From contig JAIZWN010000683.1 of assembly GCA_020443945.1 (NCBI GenBank), positions 1-6,478 on the forward strand: a stretch of DNA of 6,478 nt, given 5' to 3'. Every line of letters starts with the position of its first letter. Position 1 is the stretch's first letter. Shown piece after piece: positions 1 to 4,953 of the stretch. The notes beneath the pieces were generated by a model that was given only the letters and a program-made list of their open reading frames with translations, was not told where the DNA came from and did not search any database. This stretch comes from Candidatus Thiosymbion ectosymbiont of Robbea hypermnestra (lineage in GTDB: Bacteria > Pseudomonadota > Gammaproteobacteria > Chromatiales > Chromatiaceae). The position numbers were made by a program, and so were the translations under genes.

Positions 1-47
1 GTGCCGACAAAACCGTAACCTGTTTTGGTTGTGTCCGGGATTCGGCG

Positions 48-75
48 TATATACCCAGGGACAACAAAATTACAA
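48..75 (-). promoter_or_regulatory. Possible sigma-70 promoter for a gene beyond the left edge
   Basis: On the minus strand a TTGTAA hexamer (75-70) is followed after 16 bases by TATATA (53-48). It lies downstream of the PCMT-like gene stop, and no convincing reading frame begins in 1-142, so it would serve a gene starting beyond the window. In related gammaproteobacteria a PCMT-family gene of this type often precedes rhodanese or tolC genes, but that neighbour is not visible here. The call rests only on hexamer similarity and spacing. Confidence 0.3.
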
Positions 76-142
76 CACCACCATCGTCTGATCACGGAAC
101 CCCTTGACGCCATCGCGTCGGAAATCACCCCCGCCCGGGAAT

Positions 143-808
143 TTAAAAGACAAAACGCTCCGGCCGCGGGGCCTTCTCCAGTGCGGGCACACAGGTCTCC
201 AGCAGCGACCGACGGTGGAAGTCCCGCTCAGTGGCGCGGGTTACGAGCAGGGCCTCCATGACCGGTTCTTCGCCGACGACGGCGAACAGACGCCCGCCGG
301 GGGCCAGCTGATCTTCCAGGATACCCAGTGCCGCGGCGTCCGGTAAGGAGCCCGTCACGGCAATTACATCGAAGGGTTGCTCCTCCACCGGCCCCGCGAG
401 ACCATCCCCGACCCGTACCTCCAGCCGCCGCGGCTTCAACCCCTGCAAACCCGTGCGCGTCCGTTCCGCCAATTCCGCGTGGATCTCCATGCCCACCAGG
501 TGACCGCCGAGACGGCACAGGCAGGCTGTTACATAACCCGTCCCGGTACCGATCTGCAGGATCTTATCCTGCGGCCGGATGGCGAGGGCCTGCAGCATGT
601 GGGCCACCACCTTGGGCGCCAACATACTCTGTCCCTCCCCGATGGGAACCTCCAGATCCGCATAGGCCAGATTGCGATAGGCCGCCGGAACGAACTGCTC
701 CCGGGGGAGCTCCGCCATAACCGACAACACCTCGTCGTCCATGACATTCCAGGGGCGGATCTGCTGTTGAACCATATTGAAGCGGGCTTTGTCGATGCTG
801 ATATCCAT
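143..808 (-). CDS. PCMT-family (protein-L-isoaspartate O-methyltransferase-like) methyltransferase
   Basis: A 221-residue cytoplasmic SAM-dependent methyltransferase. The N-terminal stretch MDISIDKARFNMVQQQIRPW is typical of the PCMT family. The SAM-binding loop is ILQIGTGTGYVTA (residues 83-95), followed by VGMEI (acidic residue E108), GDG (134-136) and FDVIAVTGS (146-154). Canonical Pcm repairs isoaspartyl residues and has a conserved Ser in its GQTIS-P segment. Here that segment is GQSMLAP (59-65), with Leu in the Ser position, so isoaspartyl repair activity is doubtful. This divergent branch is known in gammaproteobacteria, often upstream of tolC. The ATG at 808 was chosen because upstream codons read into repeat-like spacer and the terminator; its ribosome binding site is weak. 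The gene follows the cbbLS terminator and is probably transcribed separately. The family call is firm, the substrate unknown. Confidence 0.9.
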   Translation of the reverse strand: MDISIDKARFNMVQQQIRPWNVMDDEVLSVMAELPREQFVPAAYRNLAYADLEVPIGEGQSMLAPKVVAHMLQALAIRPQDKILQIGTGTGYVTACLCRLGGHLVGMEIHAELAERTRTGLQGLKPRRLEVRVGDGLAGPVEEQPFDVIAVTGSLPDAAALGILEDQLAPGGRLFAVVGEEPVMEALLVTRATERDFHRRSLLETCVPALEKAPRPERFVF

Positions 809-920
809 GACCGAAGGCCGTTGCGTCAGTGGTTGAACCGATGGAGAAACAAGACTACGGAATATATGGTCGTTCGGCAAGCCGCCGCGAGCGGAGCGCG
901 GCCCCCGAAAGACAGGACGG

Positions 921-962
921 AATTGAAAACAAAACCCCCGCCCCGCCGTAGCGGAGCAGGGG
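921..962 (-). terminator. Intrinsic terminator of the cbbLS operon
   Basis: Thirty-two bases after the cbbS stop, the minus strand forms a 12-bp stem (962-951 with 946-935; two G-T wobbles) closed by a TACG loop between C and G, a UNCG-class stable tetraloop. The stem is followed by TTTTGTTTT. This is a textbook rho-independent terminator. It separates cbbLS from the PCMT-like gene. A smaller hairpin (GCCGCG, 7-base loop, CGCGGC; 884-902) lies just beyond it. Confidence 0.88.
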
Positions 963-994
963 CTCATCGTGTCCGGGCCGCGCCCGAACGGGGA

Positions 995-1351
995 TTACAC
1001 CGGCTTGCCGCGGAAGACGACCATCTCGGTGCCCTTGCTCTGGGCGTAGTTGTCGTAGCCGATCAGGCGCACATGATTTTTGGCGTGGGTCTTGTGGCAG
1101 GCCTCGGCCTCGTTCAGCACCGTGTCCACGTCGGACTCGCCGAACATGGGCAGCTTCCACATGTACCAATAGGAGCCGGTGGCGTTCTCCGGCTCGGTAT
1201 GCTCGATGGCCGGGTTCCAGCCCTTGGAGATGATGTATGCCACCTGCTTGCGGAGCTGGTCGTTGTCCATCTCCGGCAGGTAGGAGAAGGTCTCGAATTT
1301 GCGGCTGTTCACGTCGCTCAGACTGGACTCATAGTCTTGCATTTCACTCAT
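995..1351 (-). CDS. cbbS: RuBisCO form I small subunit
   Basis: A 118-residue small subunit of ribulose-1,5-bisphosphate carboxylase/oxygenase. It caps the large-subunit octamer in the L8S8 holoenzyme of the Calvin-Benson cycle in the cytoplasm. Family features are FSYLPEMDNDQLRKQV near residues 22-37, the ISKGWNPAIEH segment, YWYMWKLPMFG near 61-71, and the C-terminal HVRLIGYDNYAQ followed by a VVFRGKPV end. The length fits form I small subunits of proteobacteria. The ATG at 1351 is preceded by AGAGGA with a 7-base gap. It lies 93 bp downstream of the cbbL stop, on the same strand, and is followed by an intrinsic terminator, so it is the last gene of the operon. Neither cbbQ nor cbbO follows. 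Confidence 0.98.
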   Translation of the reverse strand: MSEMQDYESSLSDVNSRKFETFSYLPEMDNDQLRKQVAYIISKGWNPAIEHTEPENATGSYWYMWKLPMFGESDVDTVLNEAEACHKTHAKNHVRLIGYDNYAQSKGTEMVVFRGKPV

Positions 1352-1411
1352 TGGGTTATTCCTCTGCGAATTCTCGATAGGGTTGACGCGCTGACGGTGT
1401 ATGAGCGCGGG

Positions 1412-1432
1412 CCCGGCGGCTCGACCGCCGGG
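1412..1432 (-). other. Intercistronic hairpin between cbbL and cbbS
   Basis: An 8-bp perfect GC stem (CCCGGCGG at 1412-1419 with CCGCCGGG at 1425-1432) with a 5-base loop lies 12 bp after the cbbL stop and about 60 bp before cbbS. It has no T tract, so it is not a normal terminator. Such stems between cbbL and cbbS may stabilise the upstream message or tune the L:S ratio; that role is inferred here. Confidence 0.6.
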
Positions 1433-1444
1433 ACACCGAATCCC

Positions 1445-2863
1445 TTACTTATGCGCGACATCCAGTTTGTCGACCGTGTCGAACTCGAACTTGATCTCCT
1501 TCCAGGTGTCCATGGCGGCCTTGAGCTCGGGGCTGGCGGTGGCGGCCTTGGTCAGGATGTCCTTGCCTTCCTTCTCCACCTCGCGTCCCTCGTTGCGGGC
1601 CGCGACGCAGGCTTCCAGGGCTACGCGGTTGGCCGCGGCGCCGGCGGCGTTGCCCCACGGATGGCCCAGGGTGCCGCCGCCGAATTGCAGACAGGCATCG
1701 TCGCCGAAGATGGTGACCAGGGCCGGCATGTGCCAGACATGGATACCGCCCGACGCCACCGGGAATACGCCCGGCATGGAGCCCCAGTCCTGATCGAAGA
1801 AGATACCGCGGGAACGGTCTTCCTTGATGTAGGAATCGCGCATGATGTCGATCCAGCCCAGGGTCGCTTCACGGTCGCCTTCCAGCTTGCCGACCACGGT
1901 GCCGGAGTGCAGGTGGTCACCGCCGGACAGACGCAGGAGCTTGGTCAGGACGCGGAAGTGGATGCCATGATGCGGGTGGCGGTCGATAACGGCGTGCATG
2001 GCGCGGTGGATATGCAGCAGGAGGCCGTTGTCGCGGCACCACTGGGCCAGACCCGTGTTGGCGCACCAGCCGCCGGTGATGTAGTCGTGCATGATGATGC
2101 GGGCATTGAGCTCCTTGGCGTGCTCGGCCCGCTTGAACATCTCGTCCGGCGTCGGCGCGGTGACGTTCAGGTAATGGCCCTTGCGCTCGCCCGTCTCGGC
2201 TTCGGCCTTGTGAACGGCTTCCATGACGAAATCGAACCGCTGCCGCCAGCGCATGAAGGGCTGGGAGTTGACGTTCTCATCGTCCTTCGTGAGATCGAGA
2301 CCACCGCGCAGGCACTCGTAAACCGCACGGCCATAGTTCTTGGCCGACAGACCCAGCTTCGGCTTGATGGTGCAGCCCAGCAGCGCACGGCCGTACTTGT
2401 TGAAGATATCGCGCTCGACCTGAATGCCATGGGGCGGGCCGTTGCAGGTCAGGACATAGGCGAGGGGGAAGCGCACGTCTTCCAGGCGCAGGGTCCGCAC
2501 GGCCTTGAAGCCGAACACATTGCCCACCAGGGAGGTGAAGACGTTGACCACCGAGCCTTCCTCGAACAGGTCGATGGGATAGGCGATGAAGGCGTAGAAA
2601 CGCTCGTCGTCGCCGGGCACGTCCTCGATAGCGTAGGCGCGGCCCTTGTAATAGTCCAGATCGGTCAGCAAGTCGGTCCAGACCGTGGTCCAGGTGCCGG
2701 TGGAGGATTCGGCGGCAACGGCGGCGGCGGCCTCCTCACGGGGCACGCCCGGCTGCGGGGTGATCTTGAAACACGCCAGGATATCGGTGTCCTTCGGCGT
2801 GTAATCGGGCATCCAGTAAGTCTCGCGGTATTCTTTCACGCCCGCGCTGTATGTCTTGGCCAT
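1445..2863 (-). CDS. cbbL: RuBisCO form IA large subunit
   Basis: A 472-residue catalytic subunit that carboxylates ribulose-1,5-bisphosphate to give two 3-phosphoglycerates. Numbering from the ATG at 2863, the residues matching the spinach active site are all present: E52 (E60), N115 (N123), K167 and K169 (K175, K177) in TIKPKLG, carbamylated K193 with D195 and E196 (K201, D203, E204) in DLTKDDEN, H286 and R287 (H294, R295), H319 (H327), loop-6 K326 (K334) in VVGKLEG, S371 (S379), and G395-G396. The enzyme should be active. The sequence resembles form IA proteins of purple sulfur bacteria. ATG 2863 was chosen over an in-frame GTG at 2869 because a GAGGA box sits 9 bases upstream and the product then begins MAKTYSAGVKEYRE, as in the family. 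It is the first gene of cbbLS. Confidence 0.98.
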   Translation of the reverse strand: MAKTYSAGVKEYRETYWMPDYTPKDTDILACFKITPQPGVPREEAAAAVAAESSTGTWTTVWTDLLTDLDYYKGRAYAIEDVPGDDERFYAFIAYPIDLFEEGSVVNVFTSLVGNVFGFKAVRTLRLEDVRFPLAYVLTCNGPPHGIQVERDIFNKYGRALLGCTIKPKLGLSAKNYGRAVYECLRGGLDLTKDDENVNSQPFMRWRQRFDFVMEAVHKAEAETGERKGHYLNVTAPTPDEMFKRAEHAKELNARIIMHDYITGGWCANTGLAQWCRDNGLLLHIHRAMHAVIDRHPHHGIHFRVLTKLLRLSGGDHLHSGTVVGKLEGDREATLGWIDIMRDSYIKEDRSRGIFFDQDWGSMPGVFPVASGGIHVWHMPALVTIFGDDACLQFGGGTLGHPWGNAAGAAANRVALEACVAARNEGREVEKEGKDILTKAATASPELKAAMDTWKEIKFEFDTVDKLDVAHK

Positions 2864-2961
2864 TGGCACATGTCCTCTTTGAAGTAGGTAAAATGAAGCC
2901 GGCGCTACCCCGCCGGCATCGAGCCGGGGTACCGTTTCATGGCTATTCCATGACGGAACCT
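2864..2961 (-). promoter_or_regulatory. Structured 5' leader of the cbbLS transcript
   Basis: From the predicted start at about 2961 to the cbbL ATG, the roughly 98-nt leader holds two hairpins. The first begins at the predicted 5' end: arms GGT-CCGT-CATGG and CCATG-ACGG-ACC (2960-2928) with a one-by-one mismatch, a two-base bulge and a 5-base loop. The second is GC-rich, with CCGGC and GCCGG arms around TCGAT plus flanking TACCCC and GGGGTA (about 2930-2905). The ribosome binding site near 2873 stays outside both. A stem at the extreme 5' end often protects mRNA from 5'-dependent decay; that effect is inferred. Confidence 0.5.
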
Positions 2962-2973
2962 GGGGCTATTATA
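2961..2973 (-). promoter_or_regulatory. cbbLS promoter: -10 box and predicted start
   Basis: The minus strand carries a perfect TATAAT (2973-2968), with a predicted start at the A at 2961, seven bases further on. No good -35 lies at 16-18 bp; the best TTGACT is 21 bp upstream, too far for normal use. A strong -10 with a missing -35 is typical of promoters that need an activator, and LysR-type dyads sit at the right distances. The start position is predicted, not measured. Confidence 0.65.
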
Positions 2974-2996
2974 AAAAACAACCCCATAATTTCTAG

Positions 2997-3009
2997 TCAA
3001 TCTTTTTGA
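2997..3009 (-). promoter_or_regulatory. Proximal LysR-type (CbbR) site
   Basis: TCAA-N5-TTGA on the minus strand is a 13-bp dyad of the T-N11-A type used by LysR-family regulators. Its centre (3003) is about 42 bp upstream of the predicted start, where the activation half-site of such promoters lies. CbbR is the known LysR-type activator of cbb operons; binding here is inferred. Confidence 0.55.
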
Positions 3010-3016
3010 TAAAAGG

Positions 3017-3034
3017 CATAAGAGATAGCTTATG
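3017..3034 (-). promoter_or_regulatory. Distal LysR-type (CbbR) recognition site
   Basis: A perfect dyad CATAAG-N6-CTTATG is centred near 3025.5, about -65 from the predicted start and about 22 bp (two helical turns) from the proximal dyad. This is the standard place for the high-affinity recognition site of a LysR-type activator tetramer. The spacing is one base longer than strict T-N11-A. Confidence 0.55.
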
Positions 3035-3037
3035 GGT

Positions 3038-3073
3038 ATCTCGAAAAATCGCCTCCCCGCAATTTTTCGAGAT
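3038..3073. repeat. 12-bp perfect inverted repeat upstream of the cbb promoter
   Basis: ATCTCGAAAAAT (3038-3049) and ATTTTTCGAGAT (3062-3073) are perfect complements around a 12-base C-rich spacer. There is no T tract after the stem on either strand that would make it a standard terminator, and no gene reads into it. It abuts the distal CbbR-like site and marks the boundary where the cbb regulatory region gives way to repeat-rich DNA. It may be a small dispersed palindromic element; its identity is unknown. Confidence 0.7.
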
Positions 3074-3090
3074 GCGAAGCGAAAACACAG

Positions 3091-3136
3091 TCCGGCTGGG
3101 ACGCCGGAATCTGCCGATGCCAGGGACGGCAAAAGC
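3091..3136 (+). repeat. Dispersed repeat, copy A (related to 5393-5442)
   Basis: A CCGGC...GCCGG hairpin is followed by GGAATCTGCCG (3106-3116), a TGCC block and a GGCAAAAGCC end. A second region at 5393-5442 has the same order of blocks and the same 11-base core. The two look like diverged copies of one intergenic repeat. No coding potential was seen. Confidence 0.45.
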
Positions 3137-3145
3137 CGAGGGATC

Positions 3146-3160
3146 GTAAGAGGCTGTCTA
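3146..3160 (+). repeat. Insertion-sequence-end-like direct repeat, left copy
   Basis: GTAAGAGGCTGTCTA is identical to 6399-6413. AGGCTGTCTA followed by A/G-rich bases resembles terminal repeats of several transposon families, but no transposase is present between 3161 and 3327, so at most this is an end or scar. Confidence 0.4.
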
Positions 3161-3226
3161 GGAACCCCCTTGTGGCAGAAGGCTCGATCGAAAATTAACT
3201 CTATGTTTTTAAAGGGTTTAGTCAGA

Positions 3227-3254
3227 TAGAGACTGTCTAAAGAGGCAGTCTCTA
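3227..3254. repeat. Long-stem hairpin in the intergenic repeat region
   Basis: TAGAGACTG (3227-3235) and CAGTCTCTA (3246-3254) are perfectly complementary. Three more pairs, one of them G-T, extend the stem to 12 bp around an AAAG loop. A second small stem, GGGCC-N7-GGCCC, follows at 3263-3279. No U-rich tail follows on either strand. The stem shares the CTGTCTA word with the nearby IS-end-like repeat and may be part of a decayed mobile element. The gap 3074-3327 holds no convincing gene. Confidence 0.5.
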
Positions 3255-3327
3255 AACTTATCGGGCCGCTGGGTGGCCCATCGACATTTAAAAGTTCACC
3301 ACCACCTCCATAGGCTGGGAGAGCCAT

Positions 3328-3392
3328 TAAAGGGGTTAGGTTTTGACCTGTGCCTTCAAGGGTCACGGATCAAGACCTGACCCCATTTCCTC
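3328..3392 (+). repeat. R element, copy R1
   Basis: One of three same-orientation copies of a 65-72 bp palindromic element. The stretch 3338-3390 is identical over 53 bases to R2 (4077-4129). The right arm reads AAGACCTGACCCCATTTCC; the left arm (AAAGGGGTTAGGTTTT) is degenerate. The inner part has TGACC and GGTCA in opposite orientation. R1 ends exactly where the attC-like half-site begins. Similar GGGGTCAGGTC palindromes occur in many proteobacterial intergenic regions; a link to REP-type Y1 transposases is recalled, not shown here. Confidence 0.85.
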
Positions 3393-3440
3393 GGAGCGTA
3401 GAGGAAAGGCAAGCGGTCGGCTTGAGCGGCCATGTTAGGC
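3393..3440 (-). other. attC-like half-site (5' part), truncated at R1
   Basis: Read on the minus strand, this begins with the core GCCTAAC (3440-3434; consensus RYYYAAC), 12 bases after the stop of the unknown gene. It is followed by GCTCAAGCCGACCGC, close to the left part of aadA-type attC sites. A TTTCCTC-N8-GAGGAAA stem (3407-3386) joins it to R1. The matching right half with a GTTRRRY core is missing beyond R1, so the site is probably not functional as it stands. Confidence 0.5.
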
Positions 3441-3452
3441 ATTTGGTAGGTC

Positions 3453-3977
3453 TCATAGCAGTGTGGAAATAGAAAACTGGCAGTCTTGCGCAGACTTGGC
3501 CAATTCCTGCAATTTAGTGATACGTTCTCTTATATATTTATCAACCTCATCATCAGACTTTTGTTTTACAGAATCGGTGATGTTTATAAACTCCATCATA
3601 AATTGCTGCATTCCTAACTCACCCTGTTGTAAGGCAGAAAATAGTTCTAGCAAATCATCCTTTTTTCCCAACTTACGATTTAGGTTTTCATCAGAGTAGA
3701 ATCGCTGTAATTCATTTGCGGCATGAAAAATCGGAGCACACATGCCATTCATGCGTGCGTGTGATTCAATTTCTCCTTGCTCCATACTGGTTAAAATACT
3801 TCTCTTTTTATCTGAATCTTTAGCTAATAAGGCTTGATTTAGCCTCATTGAGGTGTATATGCAAGCCGAAGCGATAGCAGATGATAAATCATTTACCTCT
3901 GAGATAATCTCGGACCTAACTTCTGATCCTTTCTTAAGGGCTTTTGCCAGATACTCTAGAGCTTTTACTGGGTTCAT
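3453..3977 (-). CDS. Hypothetical protein in an integron-cassette-like setting
   Basis: A 174-residue protein that I do not recognise. It has no signal peptide and no membrane segment. It is charged and probably mostly helical, with a basic N-terminal helix (LAKALKKGSEVRSE, residues 10-23), a middle with ESHARMNGMCAPIFHAANELQ (about 71-91), and a Lys/Glu-rich, coiled-coil-like C-terminal third (about 131-165). The ATG at 3977 has an excellent AGGAGG 8 bases upstream. The gene is clearly AT-richer than cbbLS, which suggests transfer. Its setting fits a promoterless integron cassette: a GTTAGGC core (3998-3992) lies directly before the ribosome binding site and a GCCTAAC core (3440-3434) just after the stop. 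No promoter was seen. Many cassette genes encode proteins without known relatives; no function is proposed. Confidence 0.85.
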   Translation of the reverse strand: MNPVKALEYLAKALKKGSEVRSEIISEVNDLSSAIASACIYTSMRLNQALLAKDSDKKRSILTSMEQGEIESHARMNGMCAPIFHAANELQRFYSDENLNRKLGKKDDLLELFSALQQGELGMQQFMMEFINITDSVKQKSDDEVDKYIRERITKLQELAKSAQDCQFSISTLL

Positions 3978-3991
3978 TCTTTATTCCTCCT

Positions 3992-4061
3992 GCCTAACGT
4001 TTGGGCTCAGACGCCCAATGCCGCGTGGCACCGAGTTTGAAGGTTGCTGAGGAGCCGGACC
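3992..4061 (-). other. attC-like half-site (3' part), truncated at R2
   Basis: On the minus strand this ends with the core GTTAGGC (3998-3992; consensus GTTRRRY), preceded by GGGCGTCTGAGCCCAAAC and a TGCC-ACGC-GGCA stem. The TGAGC block can pair with GCTCA of the other half-site at 3393-3440, as left and right parts of one attC would. The 5' part of this site is missing: R2 begins immediately and a broken vapC follows. An integrase gene is not present in the window. Confidence 0.5.
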
Positions 4062-4133
4062 GAGGGGAAAGGGATCAGGTTTTGACCTGTGCCTTCAAGG
4101 GTCACGGATCAAGACCTGACCCCATTTCCCCTC
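4062..4133 (+). repeat. R element, copy R2
   Basis: A 72-bp copy with nearly complementary ends: GAGGGGAAAGGGATCAGG at the left and CCTGACCCCATTTCCCCTC at the right. Its inner 53 bases equal those of R1. It separates the attC-like half-site from the vapC remnant, and it supplies the last codons and stop of that reading frame. Confidence 0.88.
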
Positions 4134-4226
4134 TTTCGCCTCCGCAACTGCGGTTTTAACCACGTCCGATCCCGGTTCGACGACGAAAAGCTTCACCAAA
4201 GCCGAGCTATCCAAATACAGAATCAC
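4095..4226 (-). pseudogene. vapC-like PIN toxin, truncated at R2
   Basis: The GTG at 4226 overlaps the stop of the Phd-type antitoxin by four bases (GTGA), the usual layout of a toxin following its antitoxin. The frame reads VILYLDSSALVKLFVVEPGS and continues to about residue 32 (VAEAKE). This is the typical start of a VapC ribonuclease with the first metal-binding Asp at position 6. It then enters R2, adds about 11 residues from the repeat, and stops at 4097-4095. A VapC normally has about 130 residues and three further acidic residues, all missing here. It cannot be an active nuclease. The identification from the N-terminal motif and position is strong. Confidence 0.82.
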
Positions 4227-4513
4227 TTCCGGTCCTCAAGCAATAGATCGCTGAGTAATGGCTCCCTGGTGGGAGTGGCGGGGATCGGGCACGACACCGG
4301 CCCCACCCGATCACCGCTTCCGGCACGTATATGGGGATTAGCACGCAAGCAGGCGATCACATCCGCCTCTGTTTCCTCAGCGGGGGTTTGCTCGATCCCC
4401 GTCATGCGCACAATGGCTCGTCCTTGGAAAATCACCAGGATTTCCTCGCCTGCTTCAGCCCGACGCAGATATTCGAACAGTCTGTCTCTCAGGTCACGGA
4501 TGCCTATTTCCAT
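4223..4513 (-). CDS. Phd/YefM-family antitoxin
   Basis: A 96-residue protein whose N-terminal half, MEIGIRDLRDRLFEYLRRAE followed by AGEEILVIFQGRAIVRM (to about residue 37), matches the Phd/YefM antitoxin fold that binds operator DNA. The rest (about 38-96) would be the flexible toxin-binding tail. In an intact module it would neutralise VapC and repress its own operon. The ATG at 4513 has GGGGA five bases upstream; a TTG at 4525 is possible but less likely. It overlaps the protease stop by 10 bp and its own stop overlaps the vapC start by 4 bp, so the three frames are translationally coupled. Because the toxin is cut off at R2, this antitoxin has no working partner in the window and could be an orphan. 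Confidence 0.85.
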   Translation of the reverse strand: MEIGIRDLRDRLFEYLRRAEAGEEILVIFQGRAIVRMTGIEQTPAEETEADVIACLRANPHIRAGSGDRVGPVSCPIPATPTREPLLSDLLLEDRK

Positions 4514-4935
4514 CTTCTTCCCCAATTTGTGTTCCTTGCCCCCTGCCTGCGCGCTTTTTTGGCTAGCGCCACTGGGTAGTTTGGATGTTTCGGATTAGCG
4601 ATGAGTCGTTGTTGCCGAGGATCGACGACCAGATCCATGGCTTCCAAAGGCAATGCGCCCAATAAGGATTCATCACCAATCACAACCGCTTCCGTGACAT
4701 AACTACGGTTTCCAAAGGCAACCTCGATTGGCGCGATTTTCGGTACTTTGTATTGATGACCATCGGCCAAAGTAACGACCTGCTGGCGCGCTTCGGTAAG
4801 ATCGAAGCCCAGCTGTAAAGCGATCTCCTCCGTGACGCAAAGAAAGGTTGCACCAGTATCTACTAATGCATTGATTTCCATACTCTGATCGTTGATGAGA
4901 TTGGTCAGATGAACGGTAGCATAGGTTAATCCCAT
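4504..4935 (-). CDS. Retropepsin-like (clan AA) aspartic protease
   Basis: A 143-residue soluble protein with ALVDTGATFLCV at residues 23-34. The DTGA catalytic motif (Asp26) is that of single-domain, dimer-forming retropepsin-like proteases. The second hallmark, LLGALPLEAMDLVVDP (91-106), corresponds to the hydrophobic-hydrophobic-Gly motif near the C-terminus. The tail NPKHPNYPVALAKKARRQ is common in bacterial members. An active enzyme would be a homodimer; substrates of this bacterial group are largely unknown. The ATG at 4935 has AAAGGGG 8 bases upstream. It lies 18 bp after the vapC1 remnant and overlaps the Phd gene by 10 bp, so it appears to be in the same transcript. There is no signal peptide. 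The family call is good; whether it acts on antitoxins or is a passenger is open. Confidence 0.87.
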   Translation of the reverse strand: MGLTYATVHLTNLINDQSMEINALVDTGATFLCVTEEIALQLGFDLTEARQQVVTLADGHQYKVPKIAPIEVAFGNRSYVTEAVVIGDESLLGALPLEAMDLVVDPRQQRLIANPKHPNYPVALAKKARRQGARNTNWGRRWK

Positions 4936-4953
4936 AGCGCGTACCCCTTTAGC

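Noticed and set aside
858..880. TATATT box (866-861) as a promoter for the PCMT-like gene
   Set aside because: No acceptable -35 lies at 16-18 bp; TTGCCG is only 8 bp away. A promoter is likely somewhere in this spacer but was not identified.
809..967. N-terminal extension of the PCMT-like gene to 967
   Set aside because: It would begin inside the cbbLS terminator and lacks family similarity before the ATG at 808.
377..2887. Very long open frame (836 codons) on the plus strand
   Set aside because: It is antisense to the PCMT-like gene, cbbS and cbbL, which have clear family matches. High GC in those genes keeps the complementary frame open.
3032..3229. Short plus-strand frames in the repeat region
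   Set aside because: They have no ribosome binding site and no recognisable product, and they cover palindromes.
2905..3366. 153-codon minus-strand frame upstream of cbbL
   Set aside because: It would run through R1, several hairpins, the CbbR-like sites, the -10 box and the leader. The start lies in the R core and the product resembles nothing.
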